A stretch of DNA of 64,000 bases from CAYMZZ01 sp047600605 (GTDB taxonomy: Bacteria; Bacteroidota; Bacteroidia; Chitinophagales; Chitinophagaceae): NCBI GenBank assembly GCA_047600605.1, contig JASGKK010000001.1, positions 620,001 through 684,000 on the forward strand, in the 5' to 3' direction. The notes under the pieces are model-generated. The model was not told the origin of the DNA. It made no database searches and was given only the letters and a program-made list of their open reading frames with translations. This document shows positions 25,677 through 34,874 of this stretch, in pieces. The position numbers were made by a program, and so were the translations under genes. Position 1 is the stretch's first letter, and each line of letters opens with the position of its first letter.

Positions 25677-26185
25677 GACTTTCCGTTTTTAGCGTGAGTG
25701 CAATATTGCAAACGGCTTCGGGCCTGGGGATGCTAAGAAATGTCTTTTACGACAATACAGGTATGATGCAACCAAACAAAGGTCTGCTTTCTACCGAAAA
25801 GAAAGGCAAAGACCCGGTGACCATTATCGGCCAGGCAGGCAAAATCAATCATCCGCCTCCAGCCTGGTCACCCCCCTTTTTTGAAGCACGCACAAAACTA
25901 GGTGGGTGAACCAAGCAGAAGATTAAGCTGATATTAAAATGCCATTAGAATGGTTTTTTGCACGGCAACAGTGCTTGAATATCAGCACACTGGACTGTGT
26001 ACTACAGCCTGGTGAAATCTTCCGGTTTGTTGAAAACAGACCGGGTGAGGCGTCATTCTAACTCAACCACATATTTCGTTGATATGTGTGCCACCATATC
26101 CCAGGTATGTGTTACACAACACCATATCCCAGGTATGTGTTACACGATGCCATATCCAAGGTATGTGTCACACATACCTTGGATA
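25677..26185. other. gene-free region with tandem repeat and palindrome
   Basis: No gene is supported. A 71-codon frame at 25694-25909 has no start context or recognisable product. The right end carries three 28-nt units (from 26094) and a 35-nt palindrome (26152-26186) that touches the stop codon of the TPR gene. Confidence 0.55.
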
Positions 26186-26186
26186 T
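26094..26186. repeat. 28-nt tandem repeat x3 ending in a 35-nt palindrome
   Basis: Units begin CCATATC at 26094, 26122 and 26150, with consensus CCATATCCCAGGTATGTGTT followed by ACAC. The third unit continues into its own inverted copy: ATATCCAAGGTATGTGT (26152-26168) pairs perfectly with ACACATACCTTGGATAT (26170-26186) around one base. The palindrome lies at the 3' end of the minus-strand TPR gene and could act as its terminator. With no spacers it is not a CRISPR. Confidence 0.8.
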
Positions 26187-27844
26187 TATTTACTTCCATT
26201 GCCATCGGCGGCCTGAGTACCGCGGCCGGCTTCAATATTTTTTTCCAGTATTTCTATATACTTACGTGCCTGATCGTTGGCCGGATCCACTTCCAGCAAT
26301 TTTTCAAAATAGCTGACGGCTTCGGGATAATCTTTTTCTGTGTTGGTCTCATAACTGGCCAGATAGGCATAGGCTTCTGTAAGCCATTTTTTATCTGATG
26401 CACTCATCGAATCTTTATTGATCTTTTCGATCAGCTGCAGATAATGCGGCACAGCCAGTCCCTGCTCCATGGTTGTATCAATCGCGGCATTACTGCGAGC
26501 ACGCCAGTAATAGCCGTAACCCTGTTCGGGATATTTTGCGGTATAAATGGTAAATGCAGAATCGGCCTGCTCAAAGTCCTGTGCTTTATAAGCCGTAAGG
26601 CCCCAGTTGAATAAAGCGACATTGCTGGCACGCGGATCAGCGAGATAGGCTTTACCCATCCATTTGGCTTCGGCACCCAGATCACTGACCTTATGCGCCA
26701 GGCCTGCCAGCCGGCGGAAATAAGCTACCATAGCGGTGGAATCGGTACTGTGATCAGCCGCAGCAGCCAGGTATTTCATGGCCGAATCGGTTTGACCACC
26801 CTGTGCAGCATACAATAAACCCATGGTTTCAAAATCCTTCACTACATAATTGCTGTCAACTTCCCGGACAAAATAATTTTTCATATAATCAAGCGCCTTA
26901 CTGCTGTCCTGACGCGCCTGATAAGAGTATGCCACCAGTTTATACATACGCGGCTTTACTCCGCTCGCTTCACTGGCAATCAATGCATCCGCTTTTTGTA
27001 TAGCAGAATCATACTGATTGGTGAGGTATAAAAGATCTACATAATCATATTGCTGCTGCAGAGAGGCATCGGCATACGTCCTGTATTGAACAAAGTATTC
27101 CTTTGCCCTTGCCGGATCCTTATAGAGGTAGTGATTATACAGCGCATACTGAGCGGGTGAATAATGTGCATCGGCTGCAACGGCCTGCTGGAAATAATCG
27201 AGATAAACATCTTCATTTTTCTGGGTCACAAAAATGCGGCCGAGTTCATGATAGGCTGCTGCTGCATTCTTATTTTTATCAATGGCCTCTTTAAAAGCCT
27301 GAAAAGCTTCTGTGCCTTTATGCAATTTTCTATAAGCCCTTCCCTGGCGTATATAATGATCTGCGTTTTTCTTATCGCGCTTTATGGCTTTTTCCAGGAT
27401 CTGCAGGGCGTATTCTGCATTGCCTGGTGTAAGTTCTACATGCCAGTCGGCAATTTTGCCCAGGAGATCAGCATCTTTTTCGCGGGTGGCGGCAATGGCT
27501 TTGTCAAAATCGGTCTGCGCTTCAGCAACCTTGCCCTGCTTCAGCAAAAGACCTCCCCGGGCCACGAGGGCAGCCGGTTGATCTGCAATGGATGCAGGCA
27601 GTGTAGCGAGGCTCGCTACAGCTTTTGCACTATCTCCGTTAAAAAGGAAGGCCCGTGTCAGTCCCAGCCAGGCATCCGCATCGTTGGCATCTTTTTTCAA
27701 CAGCTCCTGAAACAGAGTGACCGCACTCTGATACCGTTCATATGCGATCAGTGTTTCTCCTTCTTTAACCGACTGAGCCATAGCCGGCGAAAGCAGCAAG
27801 CTGCTACCTATCAGCGTCATTAACCTTTTTGCGTGTTTTATCAT
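26186..27844 (-). CDS. secreted/periplasmic TPR-repeat protein
   Basis: 552 aa from the ATG at 27844; upstream in-frame starts would overlap the preceding gene. The signal peptide (MIKHAKRLMTLIGSSLLLSPAMAQ) directs export. The mature part is almost entirely tetratricopeptide-like helical hairpins, for example AYERYQSAVTLFQELLKKDANDADAWLGLTRAF-type text and repeats ending AYRKLHKGTEAFQAFKEA and YPEAVSYFEKLLEVDPANDQARKYI. Such solenoids mediate protein-protein contacts; no enzyme domain is seen. It lies 28 nt downstream of the universal stress gene and may be in its operon. Partner unknown. The 3' end is a 35-nt palindrome. Confidence 0.8.
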   Translation of the reverse strand: MIKHAKRLMTLIGSSLLLSPAMAQSVKEGETLIAYERYQSAVTLFQELLKKDANDADAWLGLTRAFLFNGDSAKAVASLATLPASIADQPAALVARGGLLLKQGKVAEAQTDFDKAIAATREKDADLLGKIADWHVELTPGNAEYALQILEKAIKRDKKNADHYIRQGRAYRKLHKGTEAFQAFKEAIDKNKNAAAAYHELGRIFVTQKNEDVYLDYFQQAVAADAHYSPAQYALYNHYLYKDPARAKEYFVQYRTYADASLQQQYDYVDLLYLTNQYDSAIQKADALIASEASGVKPRMYKLVAYSYQARQDSSKALDYMKNYFVREVDSNYVVKDFETMGLLYAAQGGQTDSAMKYLAAAADHSTDSTAMVAYFRRLAGLAHKVSDLGAEAKWMGKAYLADPRASNVALFNWGLTAYKAQDFEQADSAFTIYTAKYPEQGYGYYWRARSNAAIDTTMEQGLAVPHYLQLIEKINKDSMSASDKKWLTEAYAYLASYETNTEKDYPEAVSYFEKLLEVDPANDQARKYIEILEKNIEAGRGTQAADGNGSK

Positions 27845-27872
27845 ATACATCTGTTGTTTTGGATTAAGCATA

Positions 27873-28733
27873 TCAGGCCGGCTGAAGAGCCAGTACCTGT
27901 GTGCGTGAGCTGGCCGGCAACAGGTCAGATATCTGCTGCTGCGTCCATCCGCTGACAGTTGTTTCGGCACCTGAGTTCACAATAAGCATATCTGCGCCTA
28001 CTTTATTACAATACCTGAGTAATGTGCGGGCTTTGTTATTTCCCTGCAATACTTCATATGCCACTGGATAAGGCCAGTGGGTTTTCAACAGCCGGAAGGC
28101 ATTGAACAGCGATTGCCGGCTATCCGTATCATCCTGATCTGTTTCCTCTACAGATACCAGTCTCACCTGCATTTTTGATTTACGCCGGAGGGCTTCCAGC
28201 ATAGCCAGTTTACGCGCAGAAGAATGGGCATTGATACAAACCACTATCGTACGTATCTCATTATTTAATGACCCTGGCTTGGCCGTCAGTACCGCCACAC
28301 CCGAAGCAGCTGCTACCCGTGCCGGCACGACTGTATGAAGAAAAGGGAACAGACGGGCTCCCCCTTTTTTACCAATAATGATCAGATCGGCCTGTCGGGT
28401 CATGGCACAACGCACAATCGACTCCTGTACCGGCTCACCAAATATGAGTTCCATACGCACACTCAATGCCGGATACGGGTCTTCTATCTGCCGTTTCAAT
28501 GTCTGCAGCTTATCCATCAATACCTGTTTGTCTGCATTTACCTGCTGACGCGAATAACCTTTTACATAGCAATGAATACTCTGCACCATGCCGGGCAGCA
28601 GAATACGCTGTACATGCAATAAAGTGATACGGCAGTCTCCCATCTGTACCAGATCAACTGCACGGGCTACCGCCACTTCAGTATTTACGCTGAAGTCAAC
28701 CGGAATCAGAATATGACTAAACCCTGCGGCCAT
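27873..28733 (-). CDS. universal stress protein, two Usp domains
   Basis: 286-aa cytoplasmic protein with tandem UspA-like domains. Domain 1 (residues 1 to about 150) starts SHILIPVDFSVNTEVAVARAVDL and has ADLIIIGKKGGARLF near its end; domain 2 (about 155-286) starts IRTIVVCINAHSSARKLAML and ends with GADMLIVNSGAETT. The classical ATP-binding GxxG-9x-GS motif is not cleanly conserved in either half. Family members respond to stress and energy limitation. The TPR gene follows 28 nt later. The two-component system is divergent, 145 nt away, so the shared intergenic region may hold regulatory sites for both. Confidence 0.85.
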   Translation of the reverse strand: MAAGFSHILIPVDFSVNTEVAVARAVDLVQMGDCRITLLHVQRILLPGMVQSIHCYVKGYSRQQVNADKQVLMDKLQTLKRQIEDPYPALSVRMELIFGEPVQESIVRCAMTRQADLIIIGKKGGARLFPFLHTVVPARVAAASGVAVLTAKPGSLNNEIRTIVVCINAHSSARKLAMLEALRRKSKMQVRLVSVEETDQDDTDSRQSLFNAFRLLKTHWPYPVAYEVLQGNNKARTLLRYCNKVGADMLIVNSGAETTVSGWTQQQISDLLPASSRTQVLALQPA

Positions 28734-28877
28734 GTGCTAAAAATGCTTCCTGACTCTTAGGCTCCCATTAATCATGTATTAAAAAAATATTAGAATCCTG
28801 AAAAGAGGCGTCCTGCCAACCGGCCAGAATAATCGTACCTTGCCGGTCAGCACTACTTGTTCACCAAACAGGCATAT

Positions 28878-29570
28878 ATGGATCCAATCCGGATTTTACT
28901 GGTAGAAGATGAAGCACGAATAGCCGATACATTGCGTCAGGGACTTACTGAAAACGGATACGAGGTTGAAGTAGCCTATGATGGACAGATCGGGCATCGC
29001 CTGTTTCAAAAGGGCGATTTCGGACTGGTGGTACTGGATATCAACCTGCCCGGCCTGAATGGTTACGAGCTCTGCAAACTGGTGCGTGCGGCCAATGCGC
29101 AGATACCTGTGATCATGCTTACGGCACTCAGCACACTCGATGATAAAATCGAAGGGTATGATGCAGGTGCTGATGATTATATTATTAAACCGTTCGAATT
29201 TCGCGAGCTGCTGATGAAGATCAGGGTACTGCTGCGCAGAAGCGGCGACCCCAATACACCTGTCGGTAACCTGCTTCGCGCCGGTGACCTGGTTATGAAT
29301 CTCGATAATAAAGAGGTGAAGCGCAACGATACCCTGATCAATCTTACGGCCAAGGAATTTCAATTGCTCGAATACCTGCTGCGCAATAAAAACCGCGTGG
29401 TATCCCGCGCCGATATTGCCGTCAATGTATGGGATATCGACTTCGACACCAATACAAATATCATTGACGTTTACATCAACTATGTACGTAATAAGGTAGA
29501 TAAACCCTTTGCCGATAAGCTTATTCATACACAGGTAGGCATGGGTTATATGCTGAAAGAAAATAGCTAG
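28878..29570 (+). CDS. OmpR/PhoB-type response regulator
   Basis: 230 aa from the ATG at 28878 (an upstream TTG at 28857 is less likely). The receiver domain begins IRILLVEDEARIADTL; the phosphoacceptor is Asp54 in LVVLDINLPG, with the conserved Thr/Lys regions MLTALS and DDYIIKPF. A winged-helix DNA-binding domain follows (LTAKEFQLLEYLLRNKNRVVSR, then FDTNTNIIDVYINYVRNKVDKPF). It resembles CusR/RprY-like regulators of envelope or metal stress. The histidine kinase starts 2 nt after the stop, a coupled pair. The TACCTTGC upstream may be a -7 box. The regulon is unknown. Confidence 0.92.
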   Translation: MDPIRILLVEDEARIADTLRQGLTENGYEVEVAYDGQIGHRLFQKGDFGLVVLDINLPGLNGYELCKLVRAANAQIPVIMLTALSTLDDKIEGYDAGADDYIIKPFEFRELLMKIRVLLRRSGDPNTPVGNLLRAGDLVMNLDNKEVKRNDTLINLTAKEFQLLEYLLRNKNRVVSRADIAVNVWDIDFDTNTNIIDVYINYVRNKVDKPFADKLIHTQVGMGYMLKENS

Positions 29571-29572
29571 TC

Positions 29573-30955
29573 ATGCCCATTCGTTTCCGCATTACGCTGC
29601 TGTTTACTGCCGCTGTATTTGTCATCCTCGGCATAGTATGCCTGGGCATCTATTATTTTTCGGCCAGTAATCGTGAGGCTGGTATCCGCAAACGCCTTAC
29701 CAACCGCGCCACCACTATTTCACGCCTGCTGGCCCAATCGGAAATATTTGACCGCGACCTTATCCGCCGCATTGATTCATCCACATCGCTTACACTTCAA
29801 AACAAAACTGTACAGGCCTATAATATCAGCGGTCGTAAAATCTATTCCTATAGCGACCTGCCGCACGACACCATTCATGTCGGCAACAACATACAGTCCG
29901 AAGCACGCAGTAAAGGATCATTGTTTTATAAAGAAGAGGGCAAAGAAGTGGTCGCCTTTGTCAACAGCAAACATCCGGGAGGACCTGTTGTGGTATGTGG
30001 AGCAGTAGATGCGGAAGGGCTTAACAACCTCGCCCGGCTTCGCAGTATCCTCTTGACGAGTTTTATCGGTGGCACACTGATCTCACTCATGGTAGGCTGG
30101 ATATTTTCCCGCCGGCTGCTCCGTCCTATTCGGCAGATCACGGCAGATGTAACAGATATTTCTGCCTACAACCTCGACCGCCGCATTCAGACCGGACACA
30201 ATAAAGACGAATGGTATCAACTGTCGGCCACTCTCAATGAATTGCTGGACCGGCTTAAGGAAAGCTTTGAACTGCAACGCCGTTTTATCTCCAATGCCTC
30301 GCATGAACTATCCACTCCCCTCACCCTGATCTCGAGCCAGCTGGAGGTCTCCCTGCAACGCGACCGTACGGAAGAAGAATACAGAAAGATCATGTATACT
30401 GTATTGCAGGATGTACATCATATGAACAACCTGGTGCAAACACTGCTGCAGTTTGCTACAGCTGCCGGCAATCCGGGCGGCCTCAGTATTGACCTGGTAC
30501 GGATCGATGAAGTGCTGATGCGTCTGCCCGGTGAAATCCACAAACAGGATAATCAGTTTCATATCGGCCTGCAGTTTGGCTCCCTGCCCGAAGAGGAGGA
30601 CCGCTTACTGGTACTGGGCAATGAGGAACTGCTCTTTACCGCCATTCGCAATATTGCCACCAATGGATGCAAGTATTCCGATGATCACCGTGCCGATGTA
30701 AACCTCGACGTAACGGACAAATGGTTTATCATCCGGATCAGCGACAAAGGTATTGGCATGGATGAAAAAGAGCTGAGCAACATCTTTCAGCCATTTTACC
30801 GTATCAACGATGCTTATGAGATAAAGGGGTTTGGTCTGGGTCTCTCACTGGCCCATCGCATTATCAAACTGCACAAAGGGAATATCAGCGTGGTGTCCAT
30901 ACCCGGCACCGGCACTTCATTTACTATCGAACTGCCTGTAGCCAGACCTCTCTAA
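29573..30955 (+). CDS. CusS-like sensor histidine kinase
   Basis: 460 aa, inner membrane. The N-terminal helix (about residues 7-30) and a second helix (about 157-176) flank a periplasmic sensor region of roughly 125 residues. HAMP follows (LLRPIRQITADVTDISAYNLDRRI), then HisKA with His244 in ISNASHELSTPL and a HATPase domain (NIATNGCKYSDDH as N box, SDKGIGMDEKEL, FQPFYRI, GFGLGLSLAHRII). It pairs with the adjacent OmpR-type regulator. The sensor region has no recognised ligand-binding motif and no His-rich metal cluster, so the signal is open. An MscS channel gene follows 89 nt later. Confidence 0.92.
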   Translation: MPIRFRITLLFTAAVFVILGIVCLGIYYFSASNREAGIRKRLTNRATTISRLLAQSEIFDRDLIRRIDSSTSLTLQNKTVQAYNISGRKIYSYSDLPHDTIHVGNNIQSEARSKGSLFYKEEGKEVVAFVNSKHPGGPVVVCGAVDAEGLNNLARLRSILLTSFIGGTLISLMVGWIFSRRLLRPIRQITADVTDISAYNLDRRIQTGHNKDEWYQLSATLNELLDRLKESFELQRRFISNASHELSTPLTLISSQLEVSLQRDRTEEEYRKIMYTVLQDVHHMNNLVQTLLQFATAAGNPGGLSIDLVRIDEVLMRLPGEIHKQDNQFHIGLQFGSLPEEEDRLLVLGNEELLFTAIRNIATNGCKYSDDHRADVNLDVTDKWFIIRISDKGIGMDEKELSNIFQPFYRINDAYEIKGFGLGLSLAHRIIKLHKGNISVVSIPGTGTSFTIELPVARPL

Positions 30956-31044
30956 GGTTATTTTAATAAGAGCTTAAGGCGCTCATAATCTCCGGTACGG
31001 AAATTTGCAGCGTCAACTATCGCGCTTAACCTAAACAAAATCCT

Positions 31045-32121
31045 ATGGAACGATACTGGGATACGCTATTCTGGGGTAATACACTTCGCGACTGGACAAT
31101 CACACTGGCTATTATTACGGGTGGCTTTTTACTATTACGGTTAATACGCCTTATAGTATTAAAACGATTGCAGGCCTGGAGCAGCCGTACCACAACGGGC
31201 TTTGACGATTTCCTGATCCGTCTTTTCAAAAGATCGGTAATGCCACTACTCTACCTGAGCGTGCTCAATGCAGGCATCGGGTACCTGAATCTGCCCGCAC
31301 GGGCCACGCAGATCATACAGATAGCCTCACTGGTGGTAGTCGTTTTCTTTGTAATACGGATGGTAAGCGATCTGCTCGGTTATGCCTTTCAGCGATTTGC
31401 AGGCAATGCATCGAATAATCCGGCACAGGCCAAACAGGCACGTGGCATCCTGTTGATCATAAAAGTTATACTATGGGTTATCGGCTTTATTTTCCTGATA
31501 GATAATCTGGGTTATGATATTACCACCATTGTGACCGGTCTGGGTATTGGCGGTATTGCCATTGCACTTGCCGCACAAACCATCCTGGGCGATCTGTTCA
31601 GCTACCTTGTTATCTTCTTTGACAAACCTTTTGAAACCGGTGATTTTGTAATTACCGGCAGCCACTCCGGAATCGTGGAATATATCGGCATAAAAACCAC
31701 CCGCCTGCGTACATTGAGCGGAGAGCAATTGATTGTATCCAATACCGATCTGACCAATTCGCGTGTCCAGAATTTCAAGCGTATGGAACGGCGCCGTGTA
31801 GTTTCCCCGCTCCGTGTGACCTACAATACCGGAGCTGCACAATTGCGCCGTATACCCGGTCTGGTAAAGGATATCGTAACGGCAATACCCGAAACTCAGT
31901 TTGACCGCACCCATCTGGCGGTGCTGGCCGAGTCCTGTATCCAGTTCGAAATAGTATATTATGTACTCAGTGCCGATTATGTCAAATTCATGAACATCCA
32001 GGAGGCGGTATGCCTGGGCATTTATGAAGCATTTGAACGGGAAGGAATCGAATTTGCCTATCCCACACAGAAATTGCTGTGGGAAAGCATTGCCGCTTCA
32101 CAGCCGGTGCATCCCTCCTAA
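31045..32121 (+). CDS. small-conductance mechanosensitive channel (MscS family)
   Basis: 358 aa, inner membrane. The N-terminal half has four hydrophobic segments (about residues 18-35, 58-75, 88-105 and 128-150). The pore-lining helix and adjoining loop read DITTIVTGLGIGGIAIALAAQTILGDLFSYL, the MscS signature region, followed by the beta domain (FVITGSHSGIVEYIGIKTTRLRTLSGEQLIVSNTDL). MscS channels open on membrane tension and release solutes during osmotic downshift. Length is typical of YbdG/MscS-like proteins with one or two extra helices. It precedes tRNA-Lys and follows a two-component system, with no sign of co-regulation. Confidence 0.92.
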   Translation: MERYWDTLFWGNTLRDWTITLAIITGGFLLLRLIRLIVLKRLQAWSSRTTTGFDDFLIRLFKRSVMPLLYLSVLNAGIGYLNLPARATQIIQIASLVVVVFFVIRMVSDLLGYAFQRFAGNASNNPAQAKQARGILLIIKVILWVIGFIFLIDNLGYDITTIVTGLGIGGIAIALAAQTILGDLFSYLVIFFDKPFETGDFVITGSHSGIVEYIGIKTTRLRTLSGEQLIVSNTDLTNSRVQNFKRMERRRVVSPLRVTYNTGAAQLRRIPGLVKDIVTAIPETQFDRTHLAVLAESCIQFEIVYYVLSADYVKFMNIQEAVCLGIYEAFEREGIEFAYPTQKLLWESIAASQPVHPS

Positions 32122-32150
32122 AAAACAGGCGGTCTGTTTCACAAAAACAT

Positions 32151-32158
32151 TATTTTTG
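32151..32158 (+). promoter_or_regulatory. -7 box of tRNA-Lys promoter
   Basis: TATTTTTG matches TAnnTTTG; transcription would start near 32165, some 20 nt before the tRNA. Directly downstream GCCCCGG and CCGGGGC (32161-32180) form a 7-bp hairpin, presumably in the 5' leader that is removed by RNase P. Confidence 0.5.
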
Positions 32159-32186
32159 CAGCCCCGGTTCCCACCGGGGCTATTTT

Positions 32187-32259
<73 letters not shown>

Positions 32260-32264
32260 CTGGG

Positions 32265-32305
32265 ACGCCAGGTGAAGACAATTGATTTCACCTGGCGTTT
32301 TTTTT
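32265..32305 (+). terminator. rho-independent terminator after tRNA-Lys
   Basis: CGCCAGGTGAA (32266-32276) pairs perfectly over 11 bp with TTCACCTGGCG (32287-32297), followed by eight T residues. Confidence 0.9.
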
Positions 32306-33108
32306 ATAAGAAAGAATCCCTCCTTCCAGATATACCCGCTCACTCACTGCTCCTTAAACCCGAGTAACTATTGAATCGGCACACTTTGTACTAAACATTT
32401 CTCCATACTGCCGACTGGCATGTGGGTCTATATATATGATTGCTAATAAAAACACAGTAGCATAAAAAGGGAAATGGTTTTAGAAAACATGATACTCCCG
32501 TCCGGAACGCTAGTTTATCGGAACTGACGCCGGTGTATATACTTCCGGCCACTTCGGGCTTATTCCCGCGGCAATCATGTTCGGGTCAAACCCAGACACT
32601 TTACTTTCTCTGCCAGCCAGGCCTCAATATGTATTATAATTCCGATTCACTCAAATTTATTGATTTCCAACTGCCAAAAAGAGTCAAATCGGAAATATAG
32701 TTCCGAAAATGACCTAAACTGTTGTACAGAAGGAAATGGCTTCCGAATAATGGAGCTGGTAAAAGCGCGGATGAGGCTATACACCACTCTTTCACAAGAG
32801 TTCGCTGCACCCTCCTGGTAGAGACACAGAATTACTTCCCGATGGAGGCGGTCAGCCCGCAGGCCGTGGAGACAAAAGATGGAATTAAAAGCAACTGCAA
32901 ATAAGAAAGCAGTATTTTGCAGATACTAAACAATTCGATTATTTCCAGTTTAACCGCCCGGCCAATCCGAGGCTTCGGATCGCTTCTTTTCAATAGTAAG
33001 ACAGTACGATTGCTATCCCAAAAAAGATCTTCTCTTTTTCCGCTGACAACAGTGATATTACATCACAACCCCAAAGCCATCCCGGGCTTCGTCACTACTC
33101 ATCAACCT
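32306..33108. other. 800-nt gene-free region with dispersed element copy C
   Basis: No gene is supported. Contains a small inverted repeat (TTCCGATT and AATCGGAA near 32640-32695) and the right half of the dispersed element (32851-33056). The final 50 nt are the 3' flank of the minus-strand barrel gene. Confidence 0.55.
32851..33056 (+). repeat. dispersed element copy C (right half)
   Basis: Begins with a diverged core (GCAGGCCGTGGAGACAAAAG), then matches the right part of copy A: AGCAGTATTTTGCAGATA, GTTTAACCGCCCGGCCAATC, CTTCGGATCGCTTC and a closing ACAACAGTGAT. It lacks the left part and the cruciform, and lacks an extra GC-rich hairpin present in copy A around 4405-4432. Confidence 0.65.
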
Positions 33109-33798
33109 TTAAAATCTAAAATTCACACCCAATTGTCCATAAAAAGGCAATACCGGCTTCGACTTGAAATCCTGTTGTAAAATCCGTCCAGCCTTGAAAG
33201 TAAAATCTACATTTTTTCGTGAATAACTTCCCAGCAATCCATAATAAGAATTCCCACGCGTTGCCGGCTGATACCAGCCGTCCTGCACACGGTCATAAAT
33301 ATTCTTCCTGAACCACTCACTATGCTTAAAGTTTGTAACAATGGCTTTATCAAAACCCGATTCAAGTCCCAAAAACCAACGCTGCCGGTAATAACCAACT
33401 ATTCCAGCCAGGTCACTGCCAAAATTGAATAGTCGCACCGATTGATTGTGATAGCGTCTCGCTATCCCCTGGATCCTTACTGAGAAGTAAATTTTTTTTA
33501 TCGCAGCAATCCGGATATGCGCGCCCAACCTCAACTTAAAATCATCTGTCGGCTGGTTTCCGGCCGGCAACGTGACCTCCCCACCAACCCATAGAGGAAA
33601 TTTTGTGGCGGGTATTACGTGATGATAACCTAAACCCGCTGTTACGCCATATTCTGCGCCCAGATTAGCATGTAAGAGATGTCTGTTTTCGGTGAAACTA
33701 TTTTTCCAGTTTATAACCTGCGCCTGTACCTGCTTTTGAAAAAACAAGAAAACAGTAATAATAATAACTGATCGGAGAGTCATGATCTTCATCACCAT
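33109..33798 (-). CDS. probable outer-membrane beta-barrel-like protein
   Basis: 229 aa with a signal peptide (ending QKQVQAQ). The mature part alternates short polar turns and amphipathic strands (LHANLGAEYGVTAGLGYHHV, FKLRLGAHIRIAAIKKIYFSV, RWFLGLESGFDKA, YGQLGVNFRF) and ends in Phe, the usual C-terminal signal of outer-membrane barrels. No family name is evident. The start at 33798 overlaps the previous stop by one base (TAATG), indicating translational coupling; ATGs at 33792 and 33783 are alternatives. Last gene of the operon that begins at 37364 or 36461. It may export, anchor or serve the lipoprotein hydrolase upstream, but this is only positional inference. Confidence 0.65.
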   Translation of the reverse strand: MVMKIMTLRSVIIITVFLFFQKQVQAQVINWKNSFTENRHLLHANLGAEYGVTAGLGYHHVIPATKFPLWVGGEVTLPAGNQPTDDFKLRLGAHIRIAAIKKIYFSVRIQGIARRYHNQSVRLFNFGSDLAGIVGYYRQRWFLGLESGFDKAIVTNFKHSEWFRKNIYDRVQDGWYQPATRGNSYYGLLGSYSRKNVDFTFKAGRILQQDFKSKPVLPFYGQLGVNFRF

Positions 33799-34832
33799 TA
33801 TAATGATTGTAAATACGAAATAATTTTAGGTTCCATTGTTCCTGTCCAGAAATCTATTTGATCCAGCATACCCGAATGGCCAACGCCCTGTGCTTTAAAA
33901 ATTTCTTTCTTTACATACGCGGATGAAATCTTTTCTGCCCAACTATCGGGATAAGCCTTATTATTTGAACTATATATAAAAAGTGTTTTGACCGGGAAGT
34001 TGCTGATACCAGCCGAAAAATCCGGTTTCAGGTCCTGTCCTATTTCAAAAGAAGCAGCACTGACCACCGCACCTGACCTTGACTGCACATCTGCCGGAGC
34101 ATTTACGCCCAATTTTGCCCCCATATCCCCTACTATCCTGTTGGTAGCAGCCAACACGCTTAGTTTATAATCCAGTATTTCATGCTCATTTTCGTTGCCC
34201 GTAATAAACTGGTCAATAAAAGTGGCATCATTCAACGTCTCGCCCCAAAGGCCGAATGACCGTGATTTATCTACGTAATCCAGCACATCATCCCACTGCA
34301 GCCCGCCGGGCTCTGCTACAATCAGTCCATCTATATCATTGGGATACTTTCCGGCATAAGCCGTAGCCAGCATGGCGCCCCACGACTGACCCAGCAGTAT
34401 CACTTTTTGTGAAACAGATGTTCTGTAATGCGCAATAACGCCTTTTAATTCATCATAGAATATTTTATCCATCGCGTCATTTCCCTGCGAGAGATACCAG
34501 TTTCTGGGAAATCTTTGCGAAAGTCCGGCACCTCTTTGATCATAAAAAACAACCCTGTAACCTTTTGTTGCCAGGGTTTTGCAATTAAGCATGTACCGAT
34601 AATCTGCGCCAGGCCCACCATGAATACATATGATTAATGCCCCATCTTCGGGCCCAAAGGCCTGGGAGTGCAGTTGTGCACCGTTAACAAAAATAGATGG
34701 CAGTGCAGCATTCTGGTCAACCGTTTTTGGCACCAAATTTCCGGCTTCACCTATATAGTTTTCTTTACTGCAGGAAAAGGCTAATACAGAAAAAAGTATA
34801 CTGGTTAAATAAACGCTGAAAGACTTTTTCAT
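33798..34832 (-). CDS. alpha/beta-hydrolase lipoprotein, proline-iminopeptidase-like (S33)
   Basis: 344 aa. Lipoprotein signal (MKKSFSVYLTSILFSVLAFSC) with lipidation on Cys21. The hydrolase core carries the S33 hallmarks: HGGPG at 71-75 (oxyanion hole), YDQRGAGLS at 97-105, the nucleophile elbow GQSWG with Ser150, and a late GVGHSG histidine. By family it could remove N-terminal proline or similar residues, or hydrolyse other amides/esters, at the cell envelope. The gene overlaps the downstream barrel gene by one base. Upstream is a 125-aa lipoprotein. Catalytic class is sure; substrate is not. Confidence 0.82.
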   Translation of the reverse strand: MKKSFSVYLTSILFSVLAFSCSKENYIGEAGNLVPKTVDQNAALPSIFVNGAQLHSQAFGPEDGALIICIHGGPGADYRYMLNCKTLATKGYRVVFYDQRGAGLSQRFPRNWYLSQGNDAMDKIFYDELKGVIAHYRTSVSQKVILLGQSWGAMLATAYAGKYPNDIDGLIVAEPGGLQWDDVLDYVDKSRSFGLWGETLNDATFIDQFITGNENEHEILDYKLSVLAATNRIVGDMGAKLGVNAPADVQSRSGAVVSAASFEIGQDLKPDFSAGISNFPVKTLFIYSSNNKAYPDSWAEKISSAYVKKEIFKAQGVGHSGMLDQIDFWTGTMEPKIISYLQSL

Positions 34833-34874
34833 ACTTTATATTCCTTAAATTAATACGGCTAATACCTTTCTCTA

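Noticed and set aside
25694..25909. 71-codon frame in the gap after the sugar synthase
   Set aside because: Weak start, no resemblance to any family and no promoter or Shine-Dalgarno; kept as unknown intergenic sequence.
26094..26186. Possible CRISPR array
   Set aside because: The 28-nt units are directly adjacent with no spacers, only three in number, and the last is a palindrome; no cas genes are near.
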